From contig NC_092859.1 of NCBI RefSeq assembly GCF_032062135.1, positions 93,579,971 through 93,643,970 of the forward strand: DNA of 64,000 nucleotides, in the 5' to 3' direction. How positions within the stretch are numbered: the first letter of the stretch is position 1; the number at the start of each line of letters is the position of its first letter. Origin of the DNA: Pyxicephalus adspersus. Taxonomy: Eukaryota > Chordata > Amphibia > Anura > Pyxicephalidae. The notes under the pieces were generated by a model. The model was not told the origin of the DNA, ran no database searches, and saw only the letters and a list, made by a program, of their open reading frames with translations. Positions 46,028 through 57,601 of this stretch are shown in pieces. A program made the translations under genes and the position numbers.

Positions 46028-46850
46028 GTCATATGTCATGTGAAAAAGAAAATACACCCTCTTTCATTTCTAAGGTTTTGTGTATACATATGTACATGTG
46101 TGTATATAATAAACATTTCAATAGCAGGTTCTAAAAAGTTTTAAACCAAAGGTATAAAACAACACACAATAGAATCCAGTGTCATTATTTATTTACAAAA
46201 ATAAAGCCAAAATGGAGACGCCATGTGTGAAAAATTAAGTACACCCTTACCACTTCTCTTGCATTTGTAAAGGTAAGTTATTCACCAGGTGCTGCTAATC
46301 AAATACACTTGATGAACTGATCATCAGCAATTGTGACCACCTCTATAAAAGCAGAAGTTTTGCTGGTTTGTTGGTCTGTAGTATCCAGGTGTGTGCCATG
46401 CCAGGGATGTCTGTGCAATGCTAAGGAGGAAAGATATCATCAATGATCTTAGAGAACCAAGTGTTTGGCCCATCAGTCTACGAAGGCTTATAAGGCCATT
46501 TGAAGCAATATGAAGTCAAACATTCTACGGTGAGAAAGAATATTCACATACAGAAAACATCAGAATATTTAGAGAAATTGCAAACAACCAAGACCTACGG
46601 TACAGCTTAGACTCTACAGACCCCAGTTAGCATGTTAAATGTTAAAGCTCATGTCAGTACTATTAGAAAAAGATTGAACAAGTATAGCTTGCTTGGATGG
46701 ATTGCCAGGATAAATCCTCTTCTCTGTAAAAAAGACATGGCAGCATGGCTTAGGCTTTCAACGTTCTATCAGAACACGCCACAGGACTTCTGGAACAATG
46801 TCATTTGGACAGATGAGACCAAAATGTAAACGGTTGGCCATAATGCCAGA
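46028..46850 (+). mobile_element. Tc1-like transposon, left half, truncated
   Basis: The outer end TCATGTGAAAAAGAAAATAC with ACCCTCTTTCATTTC is recognisable. An inner direct-repeat partner, CATGTGTGAAAAATTAAGTA with CACCC, lies at about 46222, typical of long Tc1 inverted ends with internal repeats. A promoter-proximal segment (ACCTCTATAAAAGCAGAAGT) and the transposase region follow. Sequence similarity stops at about 46850, so the catalytic C-terminus and right end are lost. Confidence 0.85.
46420..46829 (+). pseudogene. Tc1-like transposase N-terminal part, broken
   Basis: Reading frames recover the DNA-binding and early catalytic parts of a Tc1-like transposase. HLKQYEVKHSTVRKNIHIQK (about 46500-46560) is the first helix-turn-helix region. 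VKAHVSTIRKRLNKYSLLGW (46641-46700) is the second. KKDMAAWLRL and NTPQDFWNNVIWTDETKM (about 46770-46829) reach the first catalytic Asp within WTDETK. In-frame stops near 46490, 46606 and 46628, together with deletions, disable it. After WTDETKM a stop codon replaces the expected continuation, and the second and third acidic residues are absent. Confidence 0.88.
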
Positions 46851-48133
46851 TCTTCTGCACTGCCTAACACAGGGCTGTGCCGTGTGATAGAGACTAATCT
46901 CAGAACTCGATAGAAAGTAATAAAAATCCTTCCGCACATAAAACCAAGTAAGCAGAAAAAAACTCCTTTATATGTATTTCATCCATGCAGTTAGATGTTT
47001 TCCAGCAGTTCAACATTTATAGTTTTGGTTCCCGTTGACTGTAGTCTGCATTATTTTGAATTTTTGTATTACCTTAGCTTGTTCAACCCTGCCTTTGGTT
47101 ACTTGTCTTACACAGCATTATACTTATATAAAACTATTTGCATGTCCAGCTTTATCCTGGCATTTGTTTCTTGGCGTTTGGAACTGGAACTCAGCTCTAC
47201 ACTGGTTTCATCTGCTTGCTTGGCTCAGCGTTCTATTGACTTCAGACTCTCCGCCTGTCCAGCTTGATAGCAATGACTGTCTTAGTCTTGCCCAGTATAA
47301 GCGTGATTTAGATGACAGGTCTGGACACAAAGGCTTTCTTAGCAATAAACTGAAGTGTTAAAAAATGTTTTACAAAGCAACATTTCTTTTGTTTAGAAAG
47401 CTAGATAGAAATCTTTATTCATCTGTTAGCATGCACTTTCCGTACTGACAGGCAAGCAATACTAAAGAAATGTTTTTAAGCTTTATTTGATTTATGAAAG
47501 CCCAGCATTTGCAGCATTCAGTAGTGCTTGTGCCACATATTACTATGCTGATTTTAATGCTTCTGGATTGTAATTTATCTTAAATGATAACAATACACAA
47601 CATTATCTGTGGGATTACTTACAAAGACCTGTGTAGTTGGAATACACTGGCCTGACCTCAAGTTGTTCATTGTTCAAATTTGTACAAGGATTTAATACTA
47701 AAAACAAATCATTTAACTGGTTTAAGGTATTCAGTTGTATTTGATCTGTTTAATGTAACTAATCTTATCAATTGGTGTTAATGTTTAAAATCCCTGTTTC
47801 TAGGTTTGGAGACATGATGGAAAAGGTCATAGAAAAGCTGACATAAGGAATGTTTGAGGGAAGATATATATTGCTCTGTATGTTATGTTGTGTGGTTCTG
47901 ATGTTAAAAAAATGCACGCAAAAACGCAAAAACATTTCCAGTCTTTTAGGGAGCATGATAAAAGATAATAAAGCAAATTGATCTAAACCTGAAAACTGCA
48001 ATATATTGCAAGTGTTTTTAGATATGTTGGCTGCATTCAGTTTATTTGGTTTTCTTTCTTTTCTTTTACTGGTCTTTCTTGCCGGTAGCATAGCTTCTGT
48101 ACTAGGGTGACAACGTTCACTCACAACAATTTT
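46851..48133. other. No supported feature
   Basis: Open frames of 90-118 codons (46995-47361 plus, 47768-48124 minus) have no recognised domains or splice context. Confidence 0.45.
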
Positions 48134-48335
48134 GGGCCTGATTTATTAAAGCTTTCCAAGACTGTAGAAGATAGACTATCATGGGTGAACCTGATAGATC
48201 TAGCAAACCTGGAATACATTTTTAATAATCATTTGCTATTAGTTGGTAAATGTTTTCTATCCTGGACTAGATCTTATCCAGGTTTGCTGGATCACCTAGG
48301 TTCACTTATGAAAGTCTATCTTCTCCAGTCTTGAA
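48134..48335. mobile_element. Family B palindromic miniature element, copy 4, right end truncated
   Basis: A well-preserved left end GGGCCTGATTTATTAAAGCT is followed by CCAAGACTGTAGAAGATAGA, TAGCAAACCTGGAAT and TTAATAATCATTTGCTATTA. The right arm has CCAGGTTTGCTGGATCACCT and ATCTTCTCCAGTCTTGAAAG but then loses the GAGCTTTAATAAATCAGGCC end. Confidence 0.9.
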
Positions 48336-48589
48336 AGAAGAAACGTGGCAAGAAATCTCCTCTTATTTTCCTCTTTATAAGGAAACACTTCTCTACTTGG
48401 AACAATGTAACTGTGTGTATCCAACACATTTTTTGGTTCCCTGCTGTGTGTAGTGGTACCAGCTGTTACCTAAGTCAATACCGTGTCCTGAAGTATGGTA
48501 GGCAGGTGGAACCACAGACAGTTTCTTCAAATAGATTTTATGTATGATAGGATCTACATCTTGTAAAGACTACGTAACTGGCTAAAGCT

Positions 48590-48705
48590 GTAGCCAAAGC
48601 CTAAGAACACCCGCCATGGGTGAAATGTGTTGTCTGTCAATGCTGACCTATCCTTCTAAAAATGTAGCAACACCATTATGCTATGGACTTAATTACTTGT
48701 AGGTC
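48590..48705 (+). repeat. Diverged repeat with hammerhead-like hairpin
   Basis: CCTAAGAACACCCGCCATGG followed by GTGAAATGTGTTGTC (48600-48634) forms a CACCC/GGGTG hairpin with a GCCAT loop. The downstream GCTATGGACTTAATTACTTG resembles the same part of the element at 39025-39402. The inverted ends of that element are not present here. Confidence 0.55.
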
Positions 48706-49208
48706 ATTGCCAATGTTTTTTTTCAGAAAATCAAATCTCAGAACAGCAGCCAATCAACTGTTTTTTTTCATAAGGATTCCATCAATGGCAGCCTCAATAT
48801 TTCTATCCAAACAAATTATTTGAAGTAAACTTTCAATAAGAGCATAGCCAACAAAATATTAACCTTATCATTTGAACTCTATCTTACTTAAGTTATTAAC
48901 AAGCCTTACACCTTATTGGGAATAAAAGTCATGACCTTTATTAATGGTTGTAATCATTTCTCAACCAGAACTATACCAAACAAAAATCACTTTAACATTA
49001 CACTTTACTCAATTGCCAATAAAATAGAGATCAGCCACAAAGACCCAAGCCTCACATCCTTACTCATTAAATCTCTTACCCATGTCCCTATCCAAAGGAA
49101 CGGACTTGAACCCATTAACCTCAGGCCATGACAAAAAGGAGAGAGGTGGGTGTACTTTTTGGTGAGTATCTTCTGAAACTGTCCTTTTTCCATTTTCCTC
49201 TTTTAAAG
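48706..49208. other. No supported feature
   Basis: Open frames of 62-71 codons near 48916-49193 are unrecognised. The interval ends in a pyrimidine-rich tract. Confidence 0.4.
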
Positions 49209-49279
49209 ATGTCTTCTACTCGAGGCTTGTTTGTTGCCAGCTCGAGGATCCTTTCCCTGCTTATTGGACAGATTTTCAC
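49209..49279 (+). other. Candidate 71-nt exon (weak)
   Basis: The acceptor TTTTCCATTTTCCTCTTTTAAAG ends at 49208 and the donor CAC|GTAAGTG begins at 49280. All three frames are open. The one reading VFYSRLVCCQLEDPFPAYWT looks most protein-like in composition; another begins with an ATG at the exon start (MSSTRGLFVASRIL). I do not recognise either. In the VFYSRL frame the exon ends on a codon boundary, compatible with the open frame of the candidate exon at 55435, but linkage is speculation. Confidence 0.25.
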
Positions 49280-50380
49280 GTAAGTGCTTATTATTATTCA
49301 TAGCTGTAGTGAAAGGTTTATTTATCTACCTGCTTGCTTTATTTGCTGGCATGGTCCTCTGTTGTGAGCTGGCAATTTACCACGCTTTCTTATCATTCTT
49401 TAGACAAAGTAGCATTGCAGTACTTTCATATTAGTTCACCAGACATTTTAGATTTTTTTAATTTGTAATTTTTTTCCCTTAAACTTCTTACAAATTAAAT
49501 TCTCCAATTTATAAGGGGCAATATTTATTTCTCATAGAGTTTCTGTAAACTTTGCTAAAGAAAAATGTTGATCTAAATATTCTTGACAGAACTTAAAAAA
49601 AGAGGTCTGATCTGGGACAGACCTGTCATTGTTGTCATATAACTGTATGTCACCCCCTTCCTTTGTTGTAGAAAGCAAAGCAAGAAGTTAAGTTTGTTAT
49701 CAGTCAGGGCTGGTATGTGTTCAAATGGTGCTCAGATAAAGGAGATTTGTTTTCTGTTCACACAGCTGTATTATAGCACTCGCTACGAGCCTGAAATCTG
49801 TTTTAAACTGGCGAGCTGTGAAAGCTTTGAAATAAACCACAGGCAGACATCTGAACCTGGCTTTTATTCTAACATTATTGTCTCTTGTATAGACTGACCT
49901 GCTACCACTGCTCATTACTTGGTCCTAACAATCACATATGTATATGTGTATGTGGGGGCCACAAAATTTGCTCGCTGCAAACACTGTACAAACTCTGCTT
50001 CCCCCTGAAAGTCATGTATAGTTATTGTATCTTGCTGTTTCTATTTCAATTCAAATATACCAGTTATGTTTGGCCTGTTGTACACAATCCTTTTTTTTAC
50101 TTTTCCTTCTGTTGATCATGGAGGTTGACTGTATGCAGTGAAATACAAACAGACAATAAAGGGCAGATTTACCTCTATAAGCAATACACTAATGTAAAGA
50201 TCATACTTCAAACCTGTGAAAGTATTATTAAATAATTGTTTTAAAGAAAAATTATCTGAAATTTGTGCTTAATTAAAATGCACTGTTGTTTGTTTTTAGA
50301 TGTGTTTTAAATCTTAGCAACAAGCTTCCTTGTAAGATATCTAAGAGTAATGTACTGTGCTGCATAATATGTATATTCTG
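49280..50380. other. No supported feature
   Basis: AT-rich sequence with open frames up to 76 codons and no recognised motif. Confidence 0.45.
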
Positions 50381-50450
50381 TTTATTATTATTATTGTTAA
50401 TATTATTAATAATAATAATAATAGTAATATAATAATAATAATAATCATTT
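50381..50450. repeat. (TTA)n/(AAT)n palindromic microsatellite
   Basis: A TTATTATTATTATTG run is followed by AATAATAATAATAATAG and further ATA/AAT units, so the two halves can pair with each other. Confidence 0.95.
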
Positions 50451-51304
50451 TACAGTATACAGTCAGCAAGAAGTTTGGAACTAGTTTAGTGGCACATTTG
50501 CAATGCTTGCCAGGCACACCAATAAACTTTTCCAAACTTTTAAACTTCCAGTTTAGTGACTAAGGTAATAAAACCTGAGGGACAGCAGAAAAGCCAGGCA
50601 TTGAGCATTTTCATAACCAGAACAATGACAAACTTAAAGCGTGACTCCATTTATATTTGCATTTATTTTTTACCCCCATGCCACTCCAAATATTTTATAT
50701 AGTTGCTCTAATCCAGCAAAAATAAAAAAATAAAACAAACAAAAATATTTTTGATCATGCCTTGGCCTTGTAATCTTTAATTAATCCTATGGAGAGTTCA
50801 TACTCTAGAGTCCATTTAGACTGCATTACTTTAGCTTTATTTTCAATAGGCTGCATGCAGCAAAACCAGACCTGTGTTCTTTATTACTTATATTATTATA
50901 TAATATGGTATGCTGAGGGTAAGGTTCATTTGTTTTTGCCATGTGGGGTGCCTTTAAATATGACAATGCAACTGGCTGGGAAAATTTCAATGTTGTAATG
51001 ATGTAACCCGGGAAATTTACAATTTACACAACAGGAATCAGAGTTGTTTAGTTCAGTGATTTATTATTTCTGCAATAGTGCAACTAATATTCTTCCACTG
51101 TACACTGCAACAGTTTGTAGGTTTTGTAGCCAACATATGCTAACATAAATCAGTACTAAAATTGTATCTTGTGGTTATGAAACATGAAATGCTAAAGATT
51201 GTTAATACATTTTGTACCTCCTTTAATCCATTTAATAATTTAGATTTAAGTTGTCAGCTACTGGCTATTTAGGGGTGGTAGGGTACATTTTGACATAACG
51301 ATAC
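50451..51304. other. No supported feature
   Basis: AT-rich sequence; nothing recognised. Confidence 0.5.
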
Positions 51305-51543
51305 TTAAAGCAGAACTATAGAACGGTGAGCAGGCAGGATGTTGATTGCAGAAGGGACAGACATCCCTCAGATCTGCTGGGATTGATTGATCTCCTGTAC
51401 ACATGCATGATAGTAACATTATCCTGCCTGGCTAAGAATATGAAGATGGTGGCTCCTGCAACAGAGGGAGGAATGGGGACTCTAAAAAAATTTTGATCAG
51501 GCAGGTCAGTTTATTTTATTTTTGAGGTTTATTTCTGCTTTAA
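51305..51543. mobile_element. Family A TTAA-flanked miniature element, copy 5 (short)
   Basis: TTAAAGCAGAACTATAG at the left and TTTATTTCTGCTTTAA at the right are inverted partners, with intact TTAA at both edges. The interior includes a YY1-like AAGATGGTGGC at 51443-51453 and a GATTGATTGATCTCC motif. At 239 bp it is half the length of copy 2 and has no coding capacity. Confidence 0.82.
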
Positions 51544-53681
51544 TCAAGGTTTTCTTGATCATAAGAAGTCCTAATATCTTTAAACAACAAAAAAGCAACC
51601 CTTTTGGATAAATATTTAGTATAGAAACAGTAATTCAAAATGTTTATGCATGTAACAAGCAGAGAAACTTTTTATTCTATATTTGCAGGAAACTTCCTTA
51701 CTTTTAATTGGGACACAAAAATGATGAACCAATTTGTCTGTATTATCGCTAAAATACATTGGTGGCTACGCAGTACTTGGTCTATTTTCTGTTTTTTACA
51801 ATGCTGGAAGGTTTTTGAAGAGGAAAAACAATGCTTTCTTTCTCCACTTTGTAAAGTCCTTGAAATCTATTATGATAGCAGTCACATTATTATATTTAGT
51901 AAAGACACATAAAGAATGAGTCTGCTTGTCTGCATTAGCTGTAAATAAATCCCATTCTATTTGATGGCTTGCTCTGCTCCCTGTCTTTTTACAATACCGG
52001 TAGGTTTCACAATTTTTCATCTGCGTTCACATTACAATGAATTTAAAAGTAAAACCTTTATTGGTTTTGGAAAGGGTGGGGAAAGGTTTGGAAATAAATA
52101 TTGCAAGTGAGCAGGTTATTTATAACAGAATGGACAGGCGATGTGGGATGGGATTTAATTCTATCCCAGCAGCCGAATATGCCAGGAAATTTGTTTACCA
52201 ATATAAAAAGAAAAGAAAACAACATTTTAGTGTTGTCTTGAAAGCAAGGTGTAAAGATAAATTATCCAAAGAGGACAAATATCTCCATGACAACTGTTCA
52301 AAAAGAAAATTCCCCTAACTTTGTGAAGATTTCATCTCACTTTCTGTTTCATCCTTAAAGCAGAAAGTGAATGGAAATCCTCCAGCAGAAAGCAGAAAAT
52401 CTAAAAAAAAACTATATGCAATTTAAGATTTCTTTCTTTTTCCTGGAAAAGTCCTTGAGATTCATTGTGATGGTTGGTTTATAACAATATATGTATTACT
52501 TGTAAAGACAAAGAGCAATAATCACAATCAAGGAAAGATAATCAAGGTCTATTAAACACATATTTGGTCATTTTAATGCTTAGTTTTGTTCAGTGGAAAT
52601 TTAATTTGCTGTATTTATTAAGGAAGAAGAATAACCAGGTAAAGTTTAGTACTGCTTTAATTTAGTGCATGAATTTGATATCTGGAAACTGCACCAAATA
52701 TGTGAAAGGACATTGATGTGATAAGGCGCTGTAGTTGAAGAGTGCTCCAAGGCACCATCTTCATTGACACTAACAGATAAGGACAGCTGTGTTGAGTGTT
52801 TTCCCTCTGAAAGAGCTAAGATCCCCTAAATGGATTACTTCTAATGACAACTGACAAGATGGCTTCCCAAGTTACATTAAAGGAAAATTCCAACTTTGTT
52901 AAAAACTGATATAATTCTTTTGCAATTTTATTTTGATGTCAGTCTACAGCTAGACATGAGTTGCCACAAATGCAACTGAGTTCTAAGATTTCACAACCCC
53001 CTATGTATGTTCTGTGAAACATGAAAAAAGATCTATAATAAGGCTTGCTAAAAATCCGTTAACATGTTTCTTTTGTTTGACCTAATAAGAACTGTTTTGA
53101 AACTGGCAACATATATTGTGTATTTTTTCCTTGTTTGTATTGAGATGGCAATGTAAAAACATACTTCCATGGATAACTTCCTTATGGTATTGTGTAGTAG
53201 ATAAAACCGGGGTTACAAGATTTCTCTCTTAGTTTAAGTTCTTGATTGCTTTATTCTAGCAGTATGTAAAAAATATTTTACCATTGAGTGTTTCATTTAT
53301 ATTTTGTTTGCCAAAAATGTAGCTTTTGGCTTATTTGCAACACACTGAACCAAATGTGTCAGAAACGGGGAGCCCACAAGTGGTTGGACTCTTGATAAAA
53401 ATTTGAGAAAGTTCCCCTATGTAGTTGATGGAGTTACTTGGTGTGGGGCATTTATCTGAGCTGCATAGTCATTCTGGGTCAGTGATTCTGAAAGTTTTAA
53501 AGGCCGAGGATCAGAACACCAACCAGACAAGCTTTATTTTTTAGAGCCATGTCAGAAATGTCAGTTTACATATTTTCCCAGTGAGAGATCCCTTTAAATA
53601 TAATTCTGGGCCTGATCAAGTGATTACAGAAAGTAGACATGTAGGTAAAAATGTGCAGTGCAGTGTTGCAGTGTACATACA
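51544..53681. other. No supported gene
   Basis: The longest open frame (52037-52318, 93 codons, Lys-rich) is not recognised. CTTAAAGCAGAAAGTGAATG at 52356 resembles one end of a family A element, but no partner end was found. Confidence 0.45.
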
Positions 53682-53901
53682 GGGCCTGATTAAAGCTCTC
53701 CCAAACTGGAGAGGATACACTTTCATCAGTGAAGCTGGGTGGTTCAGCAAACCTGGAATGGATCTGGTCCAGGATTTAAAACATTTTCTAACAAATAGCT
53801 AATGATTTTTAAGAAATTAATTTCAGGTCTGCTGAATCACCCAGCTTAACTCATGAAAATGTATTCTCTCCAGCCTTGTAGAGCTTTAACAAATCAGGGC
53901 C
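53682..53901. mobile_element. Family B palindromic miniature element, copy 5
   Basis: The ends are GGGCCTGATTAAAGCTCTCC and GAGCTTTAACAAATCAGGGCC. The arms GGATACACTTTCATCAGTGA..CAGCAAACCTGGAATGGATC and TTCAGGTCTGCTGAATCACC..CATGAAAATGTATTCTCTCC pair. The spacer is TTTAAAACATTTTCTAACAA and following. This is the most complete copy in the window. Confidence 0.92.
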
Positions 53902-54924
53902 ATAGTTGGCGGGATTTATTTTTATGAACCAACCTGTGGTTTATTTTTAAGTGTAAGCTAGATAACTATATTTGTTGCTTTCAAAGTATTTTCAAAACAA
54001 CATTGTTATAACTATGTGGGGTGTTGTTAATAACAGCTTAAAAATAAATTTAGTAAGTAAATAAGCAAGTAGAATAAAGTGGATAGCTGCCTTTCAGCAC
54101 CAACATGTTACTTTGATTTCCTCTTTTGCTTGTCTTTTAGAAACACATTATCTGGAAAACAATAGGGAACAGCAGTTAGCAGCACATGTTTCATAGAATT
54201 CCTGTGCTCTACTTGGTATTTCTAAGATTAGTAATTACACTATAGGCAAAGAAGTACAACGTACAATTTTGTTAAGTATGTTTGCACTTAAATTTGCTTA
54301 AAACGATTCTTGGTTGGCACAAAATAGATTTAGGTTCTTATAAATTAAAGCAATTAAAACAAAGTAAGTTGAGTAGATAATGGGCAGACAGATCATGCAG
54401 AAAATTAAATAAAATGTGGTAAGAAAAATAAAACAGGAATTGTTTAAAATTGTCTATATGGAATGAAAGGGTAAACCACTTGTAATAAATTAATTAGTAA
54501 TTTAGGGCCTAGTTCTCCACTGGCGCCAAACCATCACTTTAAAGTTGCATATATTGAAGCTCTAAAGAGCACCCCCCTAGCTTTCCATTTATAGCAACCA
54601 GCCAGTCTCCATGGTTGCCTTAGATTTGCTTTGCTTTGATTTCAAGTGCCTGCGTTTGCCTGTGTATTCAAACTAAAGCATAGCAAAGCTAAAGCATACT
54701 GCAATGTCCTTGACATGCAGCCTAAAACTTGCTGACAGTCCTTGCTGACATGGCCTATATAGCATTTTATTTACTGTTTACATGTATTAGGAATAACTTG
54801 AGGCTTTCAGTTCATTTAATTAGACTGTGGATGGAATGTATTATAGAAGCTATATTACCAGTCTCACCATTCCTTGAGATAATGTTTCTCCATTCTCCCT
54901 TCAGTCCTACTCACACAACCAAAT
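53902..54924. other. No supported feature
   Basis: AT-rich sequence, nothing recognised. Confidence 0.5.
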
Positions 54925-54932
54925 GCCTGGAC

Positions 54933-55197
54933 CAGTGTTTTTCAACCTTTTTGAGCCTTGGCACATTTTTTACATTGAAAAAATCCTGCAGCACACCACA
55001 AATTCTCTTGTCTCTAAGAATAAAAATGGCAATTAAGCTACCTACTGCCACCCACTGACATGGAAGAGTATTACATTACTCTGCCAGTCACTACAGCACA
55101 GACACTCTACAATGATAATTGGATAATTTCCTACGGCACACCTGAAAATCCCTCACGGCACACTAGTGTGATGCGGCACAGTGGTTGAAAATCACTG
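54933..55197. mobile_element. hAT-type miniature element with near-perfect 8-bp target duplication
   Basis: The left terminus CAGTGTTTTTCAACCTTTTT mirrors the right terminus (complement CAGTGATTTTCAACCACTGT). The flanks are GCCTGGAC (54925-54932) and GCCTAGAC (55198-55205), one mismatch in eight. Subterminal GGCACA/GGCACAC motifs repeat in both halves (TTGGCACATT, CGGCACACC, CGGCACACT, CGGCACAGT), as expected for transposase binding sites. Non-coding, 265 bp. Confidence 0.92.
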
Positions 55198-55205
55198 GCC
55201 TAGAC

Positions 55206-55434
55206 ATCCATTTACATTATCTTCTGAAAAAATTGCAAAACTAAGTCAAAACAGACATAGTTATACTCTCCATTGCTCTTTATTCACCCATGCCCAGAAG
55301 ACTGTTAACATTGCTTTAAAGCTAAAGTGAAAGGCATATCCAAGGTGGATATACATATTAAATTCATATATGAAAGATGTTTTACATGCCAGAGGATTTG
55401 TATTTCTATTTGTTGTTTTTTGTTTATTCCACAG
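55206..55434. other. No supported feature
   Basis: The interval ends in a pyrimidine-rich tract leading to the candidate exon. Confidence 0.4.
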
Positions 55435-55478
55435 ATTCATGCAAAGCAGCCTGAAAACCTGACTTTTCCCTGGAGCAG
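55435..55478 (+). other. Candidate 44-nt exon (weak)
   Basis: The acceptor TTTTTTGTTTATTCCACAG ends at 55434 and the donor CAG|GTAAGTAA begins at 55479. Both are near-consensus, the best splice-site pair in the window. The open frame reads IHAKQPENLTFPWS; the other two frames contain stops. The product is not recognised. It could equally be an untranslated or non-coding RNA exon. Confidence 0.25.
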
Positions 55479-56199
55479 GTAAGTAATACAGCTTGGTCTT
55501 GTCTCTACCCCCAGCCCATAACTGGCCAAGGAGATGTACATCTCTGTGATTCTGTCATCTCCTCCTGCAAGCGTGTTCCCTGTTAGCACATGAGCACTGC
55601 AGCACAACCGATTAGCTCTTTGTACTACTTCTTCCCCATTCAGTCTGCATAAACAGAGACTGCAAAAGAATACTCTTAGATTGACCTTGGAAAAGTATTG
55701 GGTCTTCCTTTTGAAAAGGCCTCCGAAAACACTGAATGCATGGTTACGTCTGACTGTCTATAAATAAAAGTGAAAACTAATATCTATACTTAAGAGCCAG
55801 GGTACTAGCATTTTTAAAAAGTAAGGTATGCAATGACAGCCTCCATAAATCTGTCATACAGAGTGCCTTTTTAAAATAAACATACCTATCATCACATTTT
55901 TAACATTAGTTAAAATGGTGGCTATGAAAAAAAAACTTTTTGGGGGATGACCCCCAAAGCGGTAAAGACTGAAGAGAAAACCTGCAGCCTCTGGGGATAC
56001 TTGGATCACATATTATTATCAAGAGACCTTCCTCTAATGTAAAATAAAAATGCTGTATTTCCTTCTTGTTTAGTGAGATTGACACTTTTTTTACATTTGG
56101 AGGAAGACAGATCACCTGATCTCTTGCCTGTGCAGTGTCAAGGAATTTTCACAGGTAAAGGTAAGTGAATTATTTTGTTTTTTAATGAAAGTTACACTT
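55479..56199. other. No supported gene
   Basis: Mixed sequence. From about 55910 it may include diverged family A material, but ends could not be set. Confidence 0.4.
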
Positions 56200-56389
56200 G
56201 GCTGTAAGTTCAAGGCAAAGGTCTCTTCTGCAATAAGATAAAGTTACCTGCCTATAATTTTTAAAAAAATTACAGTCACCTGTGTTCGCTCCAACATGGG
56301 TGCCGCCATCTTCACCTAGTCCTATTCCAGGTTCAGGTTTTTGCATGTGCAGCTCAGTGTAACTTTGCAAGAAGATTAAGAATAGGCAG
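56200..56389 (-). mobile_element. Family A-related fragment with YY1-like site
   Basis: The minus strand carries GAAGATGGCGGCACCCATG (AAGATGGCGGC is the complement of 56302-56312), as in copy 2. It abuts the better-defined copy beginning at 56390. Its own ends are not resolved. Confidence 0.5.
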
Positions 56390-56766
56390 TTAAAGCAGAT
56401 CTAGTAAAAGTATAAGGCGCCGCTATCTTCTCTACTGGTCTTCTTGCTACGGCACCCAATCTCACACTGTGCAGGTGCGATATCGGGTGATGTAGCCCGC
56501 TGCAAAGGGGGAAAAAGGAGAGACAATCTCACTGCACATATGTGAGATTGGCATCTCTTTCCAGTTAGTGAAAAAAATGATGAAATCGGGCATGAACAAA
56601 AGGAGCAGCCAAGAGCCTCTGACGGTCCATGACATAGGTATTCTTGGAGGCTCTGCGCTCCCATTCAGTCTTGATCACCGTGGAAATCAAGACTTAAAGG
56701 GGCAGTGCTGCACCCCCCCAAAAAAAATTAAATTTTACCTTAAAAAGATAAGTTTAGGTCCGCTTT
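56390..56766 (-). mobile_element. Family A miniature element, copy 6
   Basis: The left end is TTAAAGCAGATCTAG and the right end AGTTTAGGTCCGCTTT, with the same inverted orientation as copy 3. Shared parts are CACCCAATCTCACACTGTGC, the CAATCTCAC/GTGAGATTG hairpin (56523-56550), AAAAGGAGCAGCCAAGAGCC, TTGGAGGCTCTGCGCTCCCA, GGGGCAGTGCTGCACCCCCC and a YY1-like AAGATAGCGGC (complement of 56419-56429). Confidence 0.82.
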
Positions 56767-57601
56767 GGGTATGGTTGTTTGCACACACAAAAAAAAAAGC
56801 CTGTTCAGTTTGCAATACAAAAAACATGTTTGCTCATGGTTTTTTTAAATGTTTAGTTCCACTTTAACTTAGTATTTTAATATTGGTCTATAAAAGGTTA
56901 AACTGAGGTTATTATGGACTGCCACTCATACACCTCAATTACATATTTAACTACAGAGTAAAAATAAATAAGATAACTGTATATTTGCAATCTTTCTGTG
57001 TTTTCTTGTTTTATTTGTATTTATTACTTGTACCAACCTCCTTTCATATATTTATGACTTTTTACAATACGATGGGAAATGATGATGGTATGTAAATAAA
57101 TATTATTAAAAATAACATAATGAAAAGAGTAGATGCAAGAACTGTATTTTTGAAGATAATTTCTTTCCTGAAAGCTTTATAGCAGTAGATAAATTGCAGG
57201 ATATAAAACGGATATCACTCTCAGCAGGATTCAGTAAAACACAATACTGAAACTACAGGCGATATAATCTAGTGTTGCCTGAAAGCCAAAAATCAAGTTT
57301 GATCAACAACCCCCACCCCAAAATTCCTCTTTTTCCTAGAATCCCACTGAGCATTTTTGAGACTGCTCTTTGCAGCATTCCCCGTTGCGCCCAGCATAGT
57401 TTTATGATGAACCCCTGGGGGTGTGACCCTCTACTAACAGGAAGTGTGTAAACAATGCTGGATGTTATTTAATTCTAAATAGGACCAGTTCTGGGCAACA
57501 GAGTAGTAAGCTTGTGGAACACACAGCTGGAGAGAATATATAGAAATATATTTTATGTGCAGTTCTACCTCTATGAGTTACTCTTTATCCATCTATATAA
57601 A
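56767..57601. other. No supported feature
   Basis: AT-rich with a GC-richer stretch at 57300-57560 that may be an unidentified repeat. No gene was recognised. Confidence 0.45.

Noticed and set aside
52037..52318. 93-codon Lys-rich open frame
   Set aside because: No recognisable domain, splice context or promoter. The length is within chance for 64 kb in six frames.
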